This document shows positions 1-5,401 of a DNA stretch of 6,318 nucleotides, one piece after another (within the stretch, counting starts at the first letter, position 1; every line of letters starts with the position of its first letter). The notes beneath the pieces are model-generated. The model was not told the DNA's origin. It ran no database searches and saw nothing but the letters and a program-made list of their open reading frames with translations. The stretch covers positions 1 through 6,318 of the forward strand of contig JACZVB010000089.1 in the NCBI GenBank assembly GCA_022572865.1, written 5' to 3'. This stretch comes from Chloroflexota bacterium (GTDB taxonomy: Bacteria; Chloroflexota; Dehalococcoidia; Plut-88900). A program made the position numbers and the translations under genes.

Positions 1-659
1 AGGCCCGCGGGGCCGTGAATGCCGTCACGCCCCGTATCGGAACCCACCATGACCAGCAGGTTTCCGGGGCCCTCGGCCCGGGCCCTGATCAGCCGTTTAG
101 TATCCACCAGGCCGACGCACATGGCGTTCACCAGCGGGTTGCCTGAATAGGAAGGCGAAAAGACCACCTCTCCTCCCACGTCGGGTATGCCTAGACAGTT
201 GCCGTAATTACTGATCCCGCCGACCACTCCGCCGAAGAGGTACCGGTTGCGAGGCTGGTCTAGGGGCCCGAAGCGCAATGAGTTCAAAAGGGCGATGGGC
301 CGGGCCCCCATGGTGAATATGTCCCTGACGATGCCCCCTACCCCCGTGGCGGCCCCCTGGTGCGGCTCGATGGCCGATGGGTGGTTGTGGGACTCTATCT
401 TCATCACCACTGCAAGCCCATCGCCTATGTCCACCACCCCGGCGTTCTCCTCCCCCGGCTTCACCATCACCCGCTCCCCTTGAGATGGGAACATCCTCAG
501 GAGAGACCTGGAATGCTTGTAGCTGCAGTGCTCGCTCCACAGGGAGCCCACCATCCCCAGCTCCACATCGTTGGGCACCCGGCCAAGCCGTTCTACGACC
601 AGGGCGTACTCCGCCCGGGTGAGGGCCAGCTGCTCCAGGGCTTCTTCAGGTATCGACAT
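1..659 (-). CDS. purL: FGAM synthase large subunit PurL, N-terminal part (runs off left edge)
   Basis: PurL is the ATP-dependent synthetase subunit of phosphoribosylformylglycinamidine synthase, the fourth step of de novo purine synthesis in the cytoplasm. It uses ammonia delivered by PurQ. The 219 codons present match the small (PurS/PurQ-dependent) PurL type. [12 protein letters not shown] at residues 39-50 holds the catalytic histidine (His44). ESHNHPSA at 89-96 is the metal/nucleotide-binding motif, followed by GAATGVGG and [11 protein letters not shown]. The later [14 protein letters not shown] and [11 protein letters not shown] blocks are also typical. The remaining two thirds or so lie beyond position 1. 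The start is uncertain. ATG at 659 has only a weak GAAAAG upstream. An in-frame TTG at 671 has AAGGCGG five bases before it and would add four residues. A TATACT box lies at 671-676, so a very short leader is also possible. The identity is secure and only the start is open. Confidence 0.95.
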   Translation of the reverse strand, partial: MSIPEEALEQLALTRAEYALVVERLGRVPNDVELGMVGSLWSEHCSYKHSRSLLRMFPSQGERVMVKPGEENAGVVDIGDGLAVVMKIESHNHPSAIEPHQGAATGVGGIVRDIFTMGARPIALLNSLRFGPLDQPRNRYLFGGVVGGISNYGNCLGIPDVGGEVVFSPSYSGNPLVNAMCVGLVDTKRLIRARAEGPGNLLVMVGSDTGRDGIHGPAG

Positions 660-690
660 CTTTTCAGTCAAGTATACCGCCTTGGAGAGT

Positions 691-816
691 GTTTAATAAC
701 ACCCTCAACCATCCCCCTGTATCCCCCTTCCCTTCGGCGAGCTCAGGACAGGCAAGCTCACCACGAGCGGTGGCTCCGCCCCTCTGACCCCCCCGTTTCA
801 AAGAAGCTTATTAAAC
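691..816. repeat. Small repeat with terminal inverted repeats, copy 1
   Basis: The 126-bp stretch begins GTTTAATAA (691-699) and ends TTATTAAAC (808-816), a perfect 9-bp inverted pair. The left end lies in a hairpin: GAGAGTGTT (685-693) pairs with AACACCCTC (698-706) at 8 of 9 positions around TAAT. The right end and flank, AAGCTTATTAAACGGCCTC, recur with one change in the element at 3605-3687, in the same orientation. The interior is pyrimidine-rich and contains CTTCGGCGAGCTCAGGACAGG followed by AAGCTCACCACGAGCGG. This resembles dispersed intergenic repeats I recall from Chloroflexota and other genomes. It codes for nothing visible, lies between the protease gene and purL, and may be a MITE-like or REP-like unit. 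Its exact limits are inferred from two copies only. Confidence 0.6.
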
Positions 817-862
817 GGCCTCACGCCTTGTCCGGAAGCGAAAACGGCGCCTGCGGAACGGC

Positions 863-1702
863 TCAGGTCAGGATCACCACCAGCAGGGCTAGGGCGTTGT
901 TGAGCAGATGGGCGATCATCGAACCCCACAGCGCTCCAGTCTTATGATATATCCATGCCAGCAGGAACCCCAAGACGAACAGGGGCAGGAACTTCAGGGG
1001 TTCTATGTGGGCGATAGAGAATAGGGCAGCGCTGGCCAGCGCCCCTTTAATAAAGCCATACCGAGTGGCAGCGCCGCCAAAAATGAAGCCTCTAAAGAAG
1101 ATCTCTTCCGCTACTGGAGCGACCGCCAAGGCCAGGATAGACAGTAGCACCAGTACCACGCCTCCCTCTTCGATGAAGGTGGTGGGGGTCACACGTCCCG
1201 TGTCCACGCCAATGAGTTTCAGGATGGACAGGTAACCAACCTGGACCCCTATTCCCACCAGGAACACACTCCCTGCTAGAATGACGTCCCCCGCGTTGGG
1301 TAACCTCCACAGGCCCAGGGCCCTCCAGCTAATCCGATACTTGGCCACGGCGAAGATCCAAACCGTGGCCAGCAAGACCCCCTCAAGAATGAAGGTCACC
1401 ACCAGGGCGTATAGGCCCAGGTTTGCGTCTTCGATCAGCAAGGTGGCCAGGATAAACAGCAGGAAAATAGTAAAGGCCTGAGCCGTGAAGAATCCGATGC
1501 CACGGGCCAGGTCGCCGACGGTCCACGGGGCGATACCCAGCTTGCCCCCATATCCGGCTGTCGGGCTGGCGGCCTGGGAGACTCCCTGTGGCGCAGCAAC
1601 CCAGGACCGGCTGCCGCACCGGGAACAGTAGTCGTAGGCCTGCCGGGCCATCTGGTTGCAGCGCTTACACAGCTTCAGCGCTTCTGAGGGGTGTATGCTC
1701 AC
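863..1702 (-). CDS. CPBP-family intramembrane metalloprotease with N-terminal zinc ribbon
   Basis: This 279-residue protein combines a short cytosolic-type zinc ribbon with a polytopic membrane protease domain (CPBP/Abi, Rce1-like). The ribbon has C12-x2-C15 and C26-x2-C29. A flexible stretch runs to about residue 60, then hydrophobic segments at roughly 70-90, 97-119, 139-163 and 182-198 and further helices to the end. The three family motifs are present: EExxxR at E199, E200 and R204 (AEEIFFRGF), FxxxH ending at H232, and HxxxN at H265 to N269 (AHLLNN). The glutamates and histidines are the expected catalytic or metal-binding residues, so the enzyme looks intact. The substrate is unknown; relatives cleave prenylated proteins or peptides or have immunity roles. 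The start is GTG at 1702, since no in-frame alternative lies just upstream. A GGAG sits rather far (13 nt) before it. The gene lies between purQ and purL on the same strand. Confidence 0.93.
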   Translation of the reverse strand: MSIHPSEALKLCKRCNQMARQAYDYCSRCGSRSWVAAPQGVSQAASPTAGYGGKLGIAPWTVGDLARGIGFFTAQAFTIFLLFILATLLIEDANLGLYALVVTFILEGVLLATVWIFAVAKYRISWRALGLWRLPNAGDVILAGSVFLVGIGVQVGYLSILKLIGVDTGRVTPTTFIEEGGVVLVLLSILALAVAPVAEEIFFRGFIFGGAATRYGFIKGALASAALFSIAHIEPLKFLPLFVLGFLLAWIYHKTGALWGSMIAHLLNNALALLVVILT

Positions 1703-1860
1703 GATCTTGCAGCGACTCCGCGAGGTGCGATGGGGAAGAGAATGAGACCATTATCCCCTAAATCTCAGTCGGGGGCGACCCGTAGCCAGGAGGCAACGGC
1801 CCGGCCCTTAGGCTAGCCCCACAGTGAACTGCTCCTCACAGCGGGACCCGATTCCCCTCT

Positions 1861-1885
1861 GACCAGTACATACTATGTATGGGTC
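1861..1885. promoter_or_regulatory. Hyphenated palindrome, candidate operator or hairpin
   Basis: GACC (1861-1864) and GGTC (1882-1885) flank an inner perfect CATAC-TAT-GTATG (1869-1881), with four unpaired bases on one side. It is AT-rich compared with the surroundings and overlaps the candidate -10 box of the protease gene. It could be a repressor site or an RNA hairpin; no known regulator consensus is recognised. Confidence 0.3.
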
Positions 1886-1902
1886 ACGTTGCTCAGGGTC
1901 AA
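1874..1902 (-). promoter_or_regulatory. Possible sigma70-type promoter before the protease gene
   Basis: On the minus strand TTGACC (1897-1902, five of six to consensus) is followed after 17 bp by TACATA (1874-1879, three of six). It would transcribe the protease gene with a leader of about 165 nt. The -10 half is weak, so the call is speculative. The palindrome at 1861-1885 overlaps the -10 box. Confidence 0.3.
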
Positions 1903-1920
1903 AGGGCTTTAGCGGCCGAG

Positions 1921-1976
1921 ACCTCCGTCCCGTTCAGGCGCCTGGAGAAGCGGGCGCGCGACGAGCCGCCGGAGGT
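1921..1976. other. Inverted repeat just downstream of purQ
   Basis: ACCTCCG (1921-1927) is exactly complementary to CGGAGGT (1970-1976), enclosing a GC-rich interior with the palindrome CAGGCGCCTG (1935-1944). It starts 14 bases beyond the purQ stop codon. No T-run follows on the minus strand, so it is not a standard intrinsic terminator. It may be an mRNA 3'-end stabilising or attenuating fold. Pairing alone supports it. Confidence 0.3.
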
Positions 1977-1989
1977 AATGGGAGGCTCA

Positions 1990-2670
1990 TCAGGCCAGGA
2001 TGGACTGAAAGATATACCTGCCATCTGCACCGCCCAGCAGGTCCTCGCAGCACCGCTCTGGGTGGGGCATCATTCCCAGGACGTTTCCTTCCCGGTTCAC
2101 GATCCCGGCGATGCCGTTCAGGGACCCGTTTGGGTTGGACTCCGGGGTGATCTGGGAGTCCTCGGTGCAGTATCTTAAAACGATCCGGCCCTCCTCCTCC
2201 AGCTCGCTAATGGTGTCCTCACTAGCGTAGTAGCGTCCCTCGCCGTGGGCTATCGGGATGCGGATGACCTGCCCGGGCCCACAGGCCCGGGTGAATGGCG
2301 TGGATCTGTTCTCGACCCGCAGGTTGACCCAGCTGCATCGAAACTGGAGGCTGTCGTTCCTCATCAGGACTCCCGGCAAAAGTCCGGCCTCGCATAAAAT
2401 CTGGAAGCCGTTGCAGATGCCTATGACGAGCCCGCCGCGTTCAACGAACCCTTCGATGGCGCCCATGACCGGCGAGAACCGGGCGATGGCCCCGCACCGG
2501 AGGTAGTCGCCATAGGAGAACCCTCCGGGCAGCAGGAGGCAATCGTAGGAGGATAGGTCTGTAGACTTGTGCCAGACGTAGCTGACATCTTGATGGAAGA
2601 CCTGGTCCAGGACGTGAAAGCAGTCCCCGTCGCTCCAGGTGCCTGGGAACACCACCACACCGAACTTCAT
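1990..2670 (-). CDS. purQ: FGAM synthase glutaminase subunit PurQ
   Basis: PurQ hydrolyses glutamine and passes ammonia to PurL in de novo purine synthesis. It is a class I (triad) glutamine amidotransferase. Counting from the chosen start, the nucleophile Cys86 sits in the elbow GICNGFQ, and His203 and Glu205 in MPHPER complete the triad. [15 protein letters not shown] near residue 50 and the AHGEGRY block are PurQ hallmarks. The N-terminal loop reads FPGTWSD where many homologues have FPGSNCD. The length of 226 residues is normal. Two ATG codons are adjacent (2671-2673 and 2668-2670). GGAGG lies two bases from the first and five from the second, and [10 protein letters not shown] matches the family N-terminus, so the second is preferred. 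The gene follows the yqeY-like gene by 137 bp. It is separated from purL by the protease gene, and purS is not seen nearby. Confidence 0.96.
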   Translation of the reverse strand: MKFGVVVFPGTWSDGDCFHVLDQVFHQDVSYVWHKSTDLSSYDCLLLPGGFSYGDYLRCGAIARFSPVMGAIEGFVERGGLVIGICNGFQILCEAGLLPGVLMRNDSLQFRCSWVNLRVENRSTPFTRACGPGQVIRIPIAHGEGRYYASEDTISELEEEGRIVLRYCTEDSQITPESNPNGSLNGIAGIVNREGNVLGMMPHPERCCEDLLGGADGRYIFQSILA

Positions 2671-2675
2671 CATCC

Positions 2676-2680
2676 CCTCC
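2676..2680 (-). promoter_or_regulatory. Ribosome binding site of purQ (decides between two ATGs)
   Basis: The minus strand reads GGAGG followed by GG and then ATGATG. The spacing of five bases to the second ATG is usable, whereas two bases to the first is too short. This favours the start at 2670. Confidence 0.6.
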
Positions 2681-2807
2681 GCAAGGCTGACCGGGGCAGG
2701 ATGCCTAGACTGAGCGCCATCTCACATAAACAGTTACCCGGCCCCTAGGCCTGTTGGAGGCCGATGGGACTGGGAGACAGACACATTCGATAACGGACCT
2801 GGTCGGA

Positions 2808-3263
2808 TCAACCAGGGGAGGCGCTCAACAGCTCCGCCACTATCTCGTTGACCATATTGCCATCGGCCCTGGTGCGCACCTGGGGCATCAGTTTTCCCAT
2901 CACTTTGCCCCTATCGTCGGGGCCCTGGGCCCCGATCTCGCTTATCACGTTCCTCGCCAGAAGGATGACCTCTTCCCGGGAGAGCTGCTCAGGCAGGTAC
3001 TCGGAGACGATAGCCAGCTCCACCTCCTCCTTGTCCACCAGGTCTGAGCGATTTGCCTTGCGGAATGCGTCTATGCTTTCCCGGCGTTTCTTGGCTTCCC
3101 TGGACAGAACCACCACGGTCTCGTCATCCTGGAGGTCCCTTCCCTTCGCCTTCTCTTCGTATTGAATACTTGCCTTTAGAAGACGCAAGGCGGAGCGCCT
3201 GATCTCGTCTCTCTTGCGCACCGCCTCAAGCAAGTCCGACTGCAGCTTTTCTTTGATTGTCAT
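2808..3263 (-). CDS. GatB/YqeY domain protein
   Basis: This 151-residue soluble protein matches the stand-alone YqeY family, which is related to the C-terminal tRNA-interacting tail domain of GatB in the Asp/Glu-tRNA amidotransferase. Characteristic stretches are the basic, helical N-terminus MTIKEKLQSDLLEAVRKRD, the EYLPEQLS motif at residues 88-95, and GKVMGKLMPQVRTRADG at 119-135 followed by a final helix. Length is typical (about 150). Its biochemical role is not settled, though a link to tRNA or translation is usually assumed. It sits 53 bp downstream of rpsU, a common pairing, and probably shares that promoter. No clear Shine-Dalgarno precedes ATG 3263. The 53-nt spacer can instead fold, with GCTGGC (3277-3282) pairing to GCCAGC (3304-3309). 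A six-base stem (2798-2803 with 2811-2816) straddles the stop codon but has no T-run after it. Confidence 0.93.
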   Translation of the reverse strand: MTIKEKLQSDLLEAVRKRDEIRRSALRLLKASIQYEEKAKGRDLQDDETVVVLSREAKKRRESIDAFRKANRSDLVDKEEVELAIVSEYLPEQLSREEVILLARNVISEIGAQGPDDRGKVMGKLMPQVRTRADGNMVNEIVAELLSASPG

Positions 3264-3316
3264 CGAATATCGAGATGCTGGCTGCCCGGGCCGCCAACCT
3301 GTTGCCAGCGTCGCTA

Positions 3317-3502
3317 TTAGCGCCTGGCCTGCTTGCGCTTCCTGGCCGCCGCCGCCGCCTTCTTCTTCTTCTTGATACTCGGTTTCTCGAAATATTCCCT
3401 GCGCCGGGCCTCGGACAAAATCCCGTTCTGCTGAACCTTCTTGTTGAAGCGCTTCAGCATACTCTCGAAATTTTCGTCCCTGCCCAGCCTCACTTCAGCC
3501 AA
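3317..3502 (-). CDS. rpsU: Small ribosomal subunit protein bS21
   Basis: This 61-residue, highly basic protein aligns with bS21, the small 30S protein near the mRNA exit/anti-Shine-Dalgarno region. Diagnostic stretches are FESMLKRFNKKVQQNGIL at about residues 12-29 and the core ARRREYFEKPS (32-42). A Lys/Ala/Arg-rich tail with five consecutive lysines follows. It is slightly shorter than the 71-residue E. coli protein, which is usual outside Proteobacteria. The start codon is TTG at 3502, supported by the AAGGAGG eight bases upstream and by the match MAEVRLGRDENFES to the family N-terminus. The gene is the first of the minus-strand group and is driven by the strong promoter at 3556-3584, with a leader of roughly 45 nt. 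Confidence 0.97.
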   Translation of the reverse strand: MAEVRLGRDENFESMLKRFNKKVQQNGILSEARRREYFEKPSIKKKKKAAAAARKRKQARR

Positions 3503-3510
3503 ATTGAACT

Positions 3511-3517
3511 CCTCCTT
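3511..3517 (-). promoter_or_regulatory. Strong Shine-Dalgarno of rpsU, supporting a TTG start
   Basis: AAGGAGG on the minus strand, eight bases before TTG 3502, is a near-perfect anti-16S match. It fixes the non-ATG start of bS21. The only nearby upstream ATG (3524) is out of frame and opens a 9-codon frame. Confidence 0.8.
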
Positions 3518-3555
3518 TTCTCATGAACACCTCCAGCGCCCCTCTTAGGAATGGG

Positions 3556-3584
3556 ATTATAGGCACAGCCCGCCTGGCTGTCAA
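3556..3584 (-). promoter_or_regulatory. Consensus sigma70 promoter of rpsU
   Basis: Minus strand: TTGACA (3579-3584), exactly 17 bp, then TATAAT (3556-3561). Both hexamers and the spacing are perfect consensus. Transcription should begin around 3546-3550, giving a leader of about 45 nt before the rpsU TTG. It is likely to serve rpsU, the yqeY-like gene and possibly purQ. The repeat at 3605-3687 ends about 20 bp upstream of the -35 box. Confidence 0.9.
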
Positions 3585-3604
3585 GAAAACGAGCCCGAGG
3601 GTGT

Positions 3605-3687
3605 GTTAATAACAGTTTCGACCAGCCCCCTGCAGAGTCCCGACCCGTCGGGACTCTGCGCTCCCCTTTTCGATAAGCTTATTAAGC
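3605..3687. repeat. Small repeat with terminal inverted repeats, copy 2
   Basis: This 83-bp stretch begins GTTAATAA and ends TTATTAAGC, in the same orientation as the 691-816 copy. The left parts share the pattern GTGTT(T)AATAACA, then an ACC, then CCCCCTG. The right ends share AAGCTTATTAA, one variable base, then CGGCCTC. The interior differs: here it is a perfect 13-bp inverted repeat, GCAGAGTCCCGAC (3632-3644) and GTCGGGACTCTGC (3647-3659), separated by two bases. The plus strand then reads a short CCCCTTTT. The hairpin lies between the divergent rpsU and EF-Tu-domain-like genes, so it could also isolate their transcription. A MITE-like or REP-like unit with exchangeable interiors is the best description. 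Confidence 0.6.
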
Positions 3688-3726
3688 GGCCTCCAAGCAC
3701 GAGGGCCGGGGGATCGCGCCCTATCA

Positions 3727-3755
3727 TTGTACCTTGCTGTTACGCATCATATACT
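3727..3755 (+). promoter_or_regulatory. Probable promoter of the 84-residue EF-Tu-domain-like gene
   Basis: TTGTAC (3727-3732), a 17-bp spacer and TATACT (3750-3755) resemble a sigma70 promoter. The -10 is five of six to consensus and the -35 three of six. Initiation near 3762 would leave a leader of about 49 nt before ATG 3811, which has its own good Shine-Dalgarno. Confidence 0.5.
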
Positions 3756-3810
3756 GCAGTGTAGAGGGCGCCTGTACCCTTCCCAAGCCGATATAGAAGG
3801 AGAGAAAACC

Positions 3811-4065
3811 ATGCCTGAAGAGGAGATTGGGACTGTCTCCGCTTTCTTCGCTCGGCCCGTGGTGGCAGGAATCGAGCTTACCGCATCCCTAAGCACCGGA
3901 GATACGATCCATATCAAGGGCCACACCACCGACTTGGAGTTCACCGTCGCCTCGATGCAGATCGATAACCAAAGCGTCGACGAGGCGGCCTCTGGCCAGG
4001 CGGTAGGGATCAAGGTGCCCGACAGAGTCAGAAGGGGCGATATGGTATACAGGGTCATTCCTTAA
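3811..4065 (+). CDS. Small stand-alone protein like EF-Tu domain 2
   Basis: The 84-residue acidic, soluble protein resembles the beta-barrel domain 2 of translational GTPases and the small proteins annotated as translation elongation factor-like. Family-like stretches are IGTVSAFFARPVVAGIELT (residues 6-24), LSTGDTIHIKGHTTDLEFTV (27-46), and SMQIDNQSVDEAASGQAVGI (48-67), with VRRGDMVYRV near the end. This order of strands and the glycine-aspartate turn match barrel domain 2. No GTPase domain (P-loop) is present, so it cannot act as a translation factor on its own. Its role is unknown. The start ATG 3811 is preceded by AAGGAG at eight bases, clearly better than the open TTG further upstream at 3727, which is in the -35 box. 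It appears to be a single-gene unit. Confidence 0.85.
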   Translation: MPEEEIGTVSAFFARPVVAGIELTASLSTGDTIHIKGHTTDLEFTVASMQIDNQSVDEAASGQAVGIKVPDRVRRGDMVYRVIP

Positions 4066-4354
4066 GGCCGGATGCAGCCCCCTGGGACTCAGGACAGGCC
4101 CCTGTTTCTCTCTTCCTTCTCTGGAATGGGGAGGGAATGGGGGTGTGTCCCAATCCTCGGGACTCGCCGTCGGGATCTTATAATGTTTTCAAACAGCCTC
4201 CGCCATCCGGTTTGACAGCCTCTCGACGGCCAAGATACCATCAGGGGCACGGTCACTGGGGCCTGTGATTATAGGCGCACCCAAAGCTGCCGTGACTTTA
4301 GACCCGAAAGCGCCTCGGACAACATTCCACCGGCCTTCTGGTGCACATACAGAC
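4066..4354. other. Intergenic region with a possible decayed third repeat
   Basis: No convincing gene is seen in these 289 bases. From about 4074 the sequence resembles the two repeats. CAGCCCCCTG recurs as in the 3605-3687 copy, CTCAGGACAGGC as in the 691-816 copy, and AAACAGCCTCC near 4191-4201 as in their right flanks. The TTATTAA ends are not preserved. GTCCC and GGGAC form a weak 5-bp stem near 4147-4163. Bases 4265-4354 are open in frame with the prepilin peptidase from a GTG, but this stretch has no family similarity. Confidence 0.4.
4212..4239 (+). promoter_or_regulatory. Possible promoter before the prepilin peptidase
   Basis: A perfect -35 TTGACA (4212-4217) is followed after 16 bp by GATACC (4234-4239), a poor -10. 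Initiation would be near 4246, about 110 nt before the preferred ATG. This is a weak call; a TATAAT at 4179-4184 is an alternative -10 but lacks a -35. Confidence 0.3.
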
Positions 4355-5140
4355 ATGATGGCATCTGGAAACCCCTTCGATATGGCAGTCCTGGGAGCTG
4401 TGGGCCTGTCCATCGGCAGCTTCCTGAACGTAGTCATCGACAGGGTCCCCCGGGATGAGTCCATCGCCACCCGCTCTTCATACTGCGAGGTGTGCCACAC
4501 TCATCTCGGGGTGTTGGACCTGGTGCCCGTACTCAGCTATCTTTTCTTGAGGGGCCGGTGTAGACATTGCGGCGCCAAGATCCCGGTAAAGTTCGCCCTG
4601 GTGGAGCTTTTTACCGGCCTGGTCTTCGTCTATATAGGCTACCAATGGGGACTGAGCTGGACCGGGGCCTTGGTCCTGGTCTATTCCGTGTTCCTGATAG
4701 TGGTCTTTATGATCGATCTGGAACGCAGCCTGATCCTGGATAAGATTATTCTGCCGGCCATCATCATCGCCCTTGCCCTGTCCCCCTTCCGACCCAACGA
4801 CACGCCCGATGGGGTATTGGAGGTGTTCTGGAGATCTATAGCGGGAGGAGGCGTAGGCTTCGGGGTTCTTCTGCTGATCTACATCGTCTCCAGGGGTGGG
4901 ATGGGGGCCGGCGACCCGAAACTGGGGGCGTTCGTGGGCCTGATAGTAGGGTTTCCGGTGGCCATCGCTGCGCTCCTGATGTCTTTCGTGGGTGGTGGAA
5001 TAGTGGCCGCCTTCCTTCTGATCACCGGGAAGCGGGGCAGGAAAGAGGCGATTCCCTTCGGGCCTTTTCTCGCCACCAGCGGTCTGGCCTGTCTTTTCTG
5101 GGGAAACGATATCTGGGACTGGTACATAGACCTCTTCTGA
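4355..5140 (+). CDS. Type IV prepilin leader peptidase / methyltransferase (A24 family)
   Basis: This polytopic membrane enzyme cleaves the leader peptides of type IV prepilins or type II-secretion pseudopilins and usually N-methylates the new terminus. From ATG 4355 it has 261 residues, a normal length. The first helix leads into GSFLNVVIDRVP (21-32), typical of the family. The cytosolic zinc-binding loop has C44-x2-C47 and C69-x2-C72, as in the bifunctional enzymes with the methyltransferase part. Catalytic aspartates are Asp121 (FMIDLERSLILD) and Asp187 in GMGAGDPK (182-189). Further helices and the PFGPFLA motif follow. The start is uncertain. The frame is open back to GTG 4265, but those 30 residues look unrelated to the family. 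ATG 4355, 4358 or 4382 (MAVLGAVGLSIGSFLN) all fit, and none has a clear Shine-Dalgarno. No pilin or secretion gene is in view. Confidence 0.95.
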   Translation: MMASGNPFDMAVLGAVGLSIGSFLNVVIDRVPRDESIATRSSYCEVCHTHLGVLDLVPVLSYLFLRGRCRHCGAKIPVKFALVELFTGLVFVYIGYQWGLSWTGALVLVYSVFLIVVFMIDLERSLILDKIILPAIIIALALSPFRPNDTPDGVLEVFWRSIAGGGVGFGVLLLIYIVSRGGMGAGDPKLGAFVGLIVGFPVAIAALLMSFVGGGIVAAFLLITGKRGRKEAIPFGPFLATSGLACLFWGNDIWDWYIDLF

Positions 5141-5283
5141 GTCCTGCCCACCCCGTGCGAGATAAGGATTATGCTGCCAGAGGCCCGAGGCTCTCCGGGC
5201 GCACTCCCACAATGCGACTATATTAAGGTCTAGGCCCTCTTACGCAGCATGGCTATCGATCATCACAGGAGCTGCAGAGCAAT

Positions 5284-5314
5284 ATAGCCGCCCCGATTGC
5301 GTAGGGGCGGCTAT
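5284..5314. other. Perfect 11-bp hairpin in the intergenic gap
   Basis: ATAGCCGCCCC (5284-5294) and GGGGCGGCTAT (5304-5314) form a perfect stem with a 9-base loop, about 144 bp after the prepilin peptidase stop. No T-run follows on either strand, so it is not a textbook intrinsic terminator. It may still stop transcription or protect the mRNA end. The rest of the 5141-5401 gap holds weaker inverted repeats (for example GGATGC 5371-5376 with GCATCC 5384-5389, in the next gene's leader) and nothing that looks coding. Confidence 0.5.
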
Positions 5315-5333
5315 CCAATGGAGCATAATATCT

Positions 5334-5362
5334 CTGGAATTACACCCTTCGACTAATATACT
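5334..5362 (+). promoter_or_regulatory. Possible promoter of the DUF3179 gene
   Basis: CTGGAA (5334-5339, three of six), a 17-bp spacer and TATACT (5357-5362, five of six). Initiation near 5369 would place the GGATGC/GCATCC hairpin (5371-5389) at the very 5' end of the mRNA, just before the ribosome binding site. Confidence 0.35.
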
Positions 5363-5401
5363 CATCTAAAGGATGCAGCCGTAGCATCCGTAGAAGGGGA
5401 G

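Noticed and set aside
360..947. Plus-strand open frame of 195 codons opposite the start of purL and across the repeat
   Set aside because: It crosses the purL 5' end, the intergenic repeat and the protease 3' end, is His/Pro-rich, and has no domain.
1703..1989. Possible riboswitch or structured RNA gene between purQ and the protease gene
   Set aside because: Several inverted repeats are present, but no motif of a known riboswitch, 6S RNA, SRP RNA or tRNA could be recognised by reading.
3495..3524. Nine-codon frame overlapping the rpsU Shine-Dalgarno, a possible leader peptide
   Set aside because: It has no ribosome binding site of its own and contains the rpsU Shine-Dalgarno within its codons, so coincidence is more likely.
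3727..3810. Upstream extension of the EF-Tu-domain-like gene from TTG 3727
   Set aside because: The added residues do not fit the family; the TTG lies in a promoter -35 box, and ATG 3811 has a good ribosome binding site.
4265..4354. N-terminal extension of the prepilin peptidase from GTG 4265
   Set aside because: Thirty polar residues before the first helix are not typical of the family and have no clear ribosome binding site.
4478..5212. Long minus-strand open frame (244 residues) opposite the prepilin peptidase
   Set aside because: It is antisense to a gene with intact catalytic motifs; its composition is low in hydrophobics and rich in Gln/His/Gly, as expected of a shadow frame.
5171..5233. 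Twenty-residue open frame from ATG 5171 with AAGG upstream
   Set aside because: Too short to judge, with no recognisable sequence; chance is the likeliest explanation.
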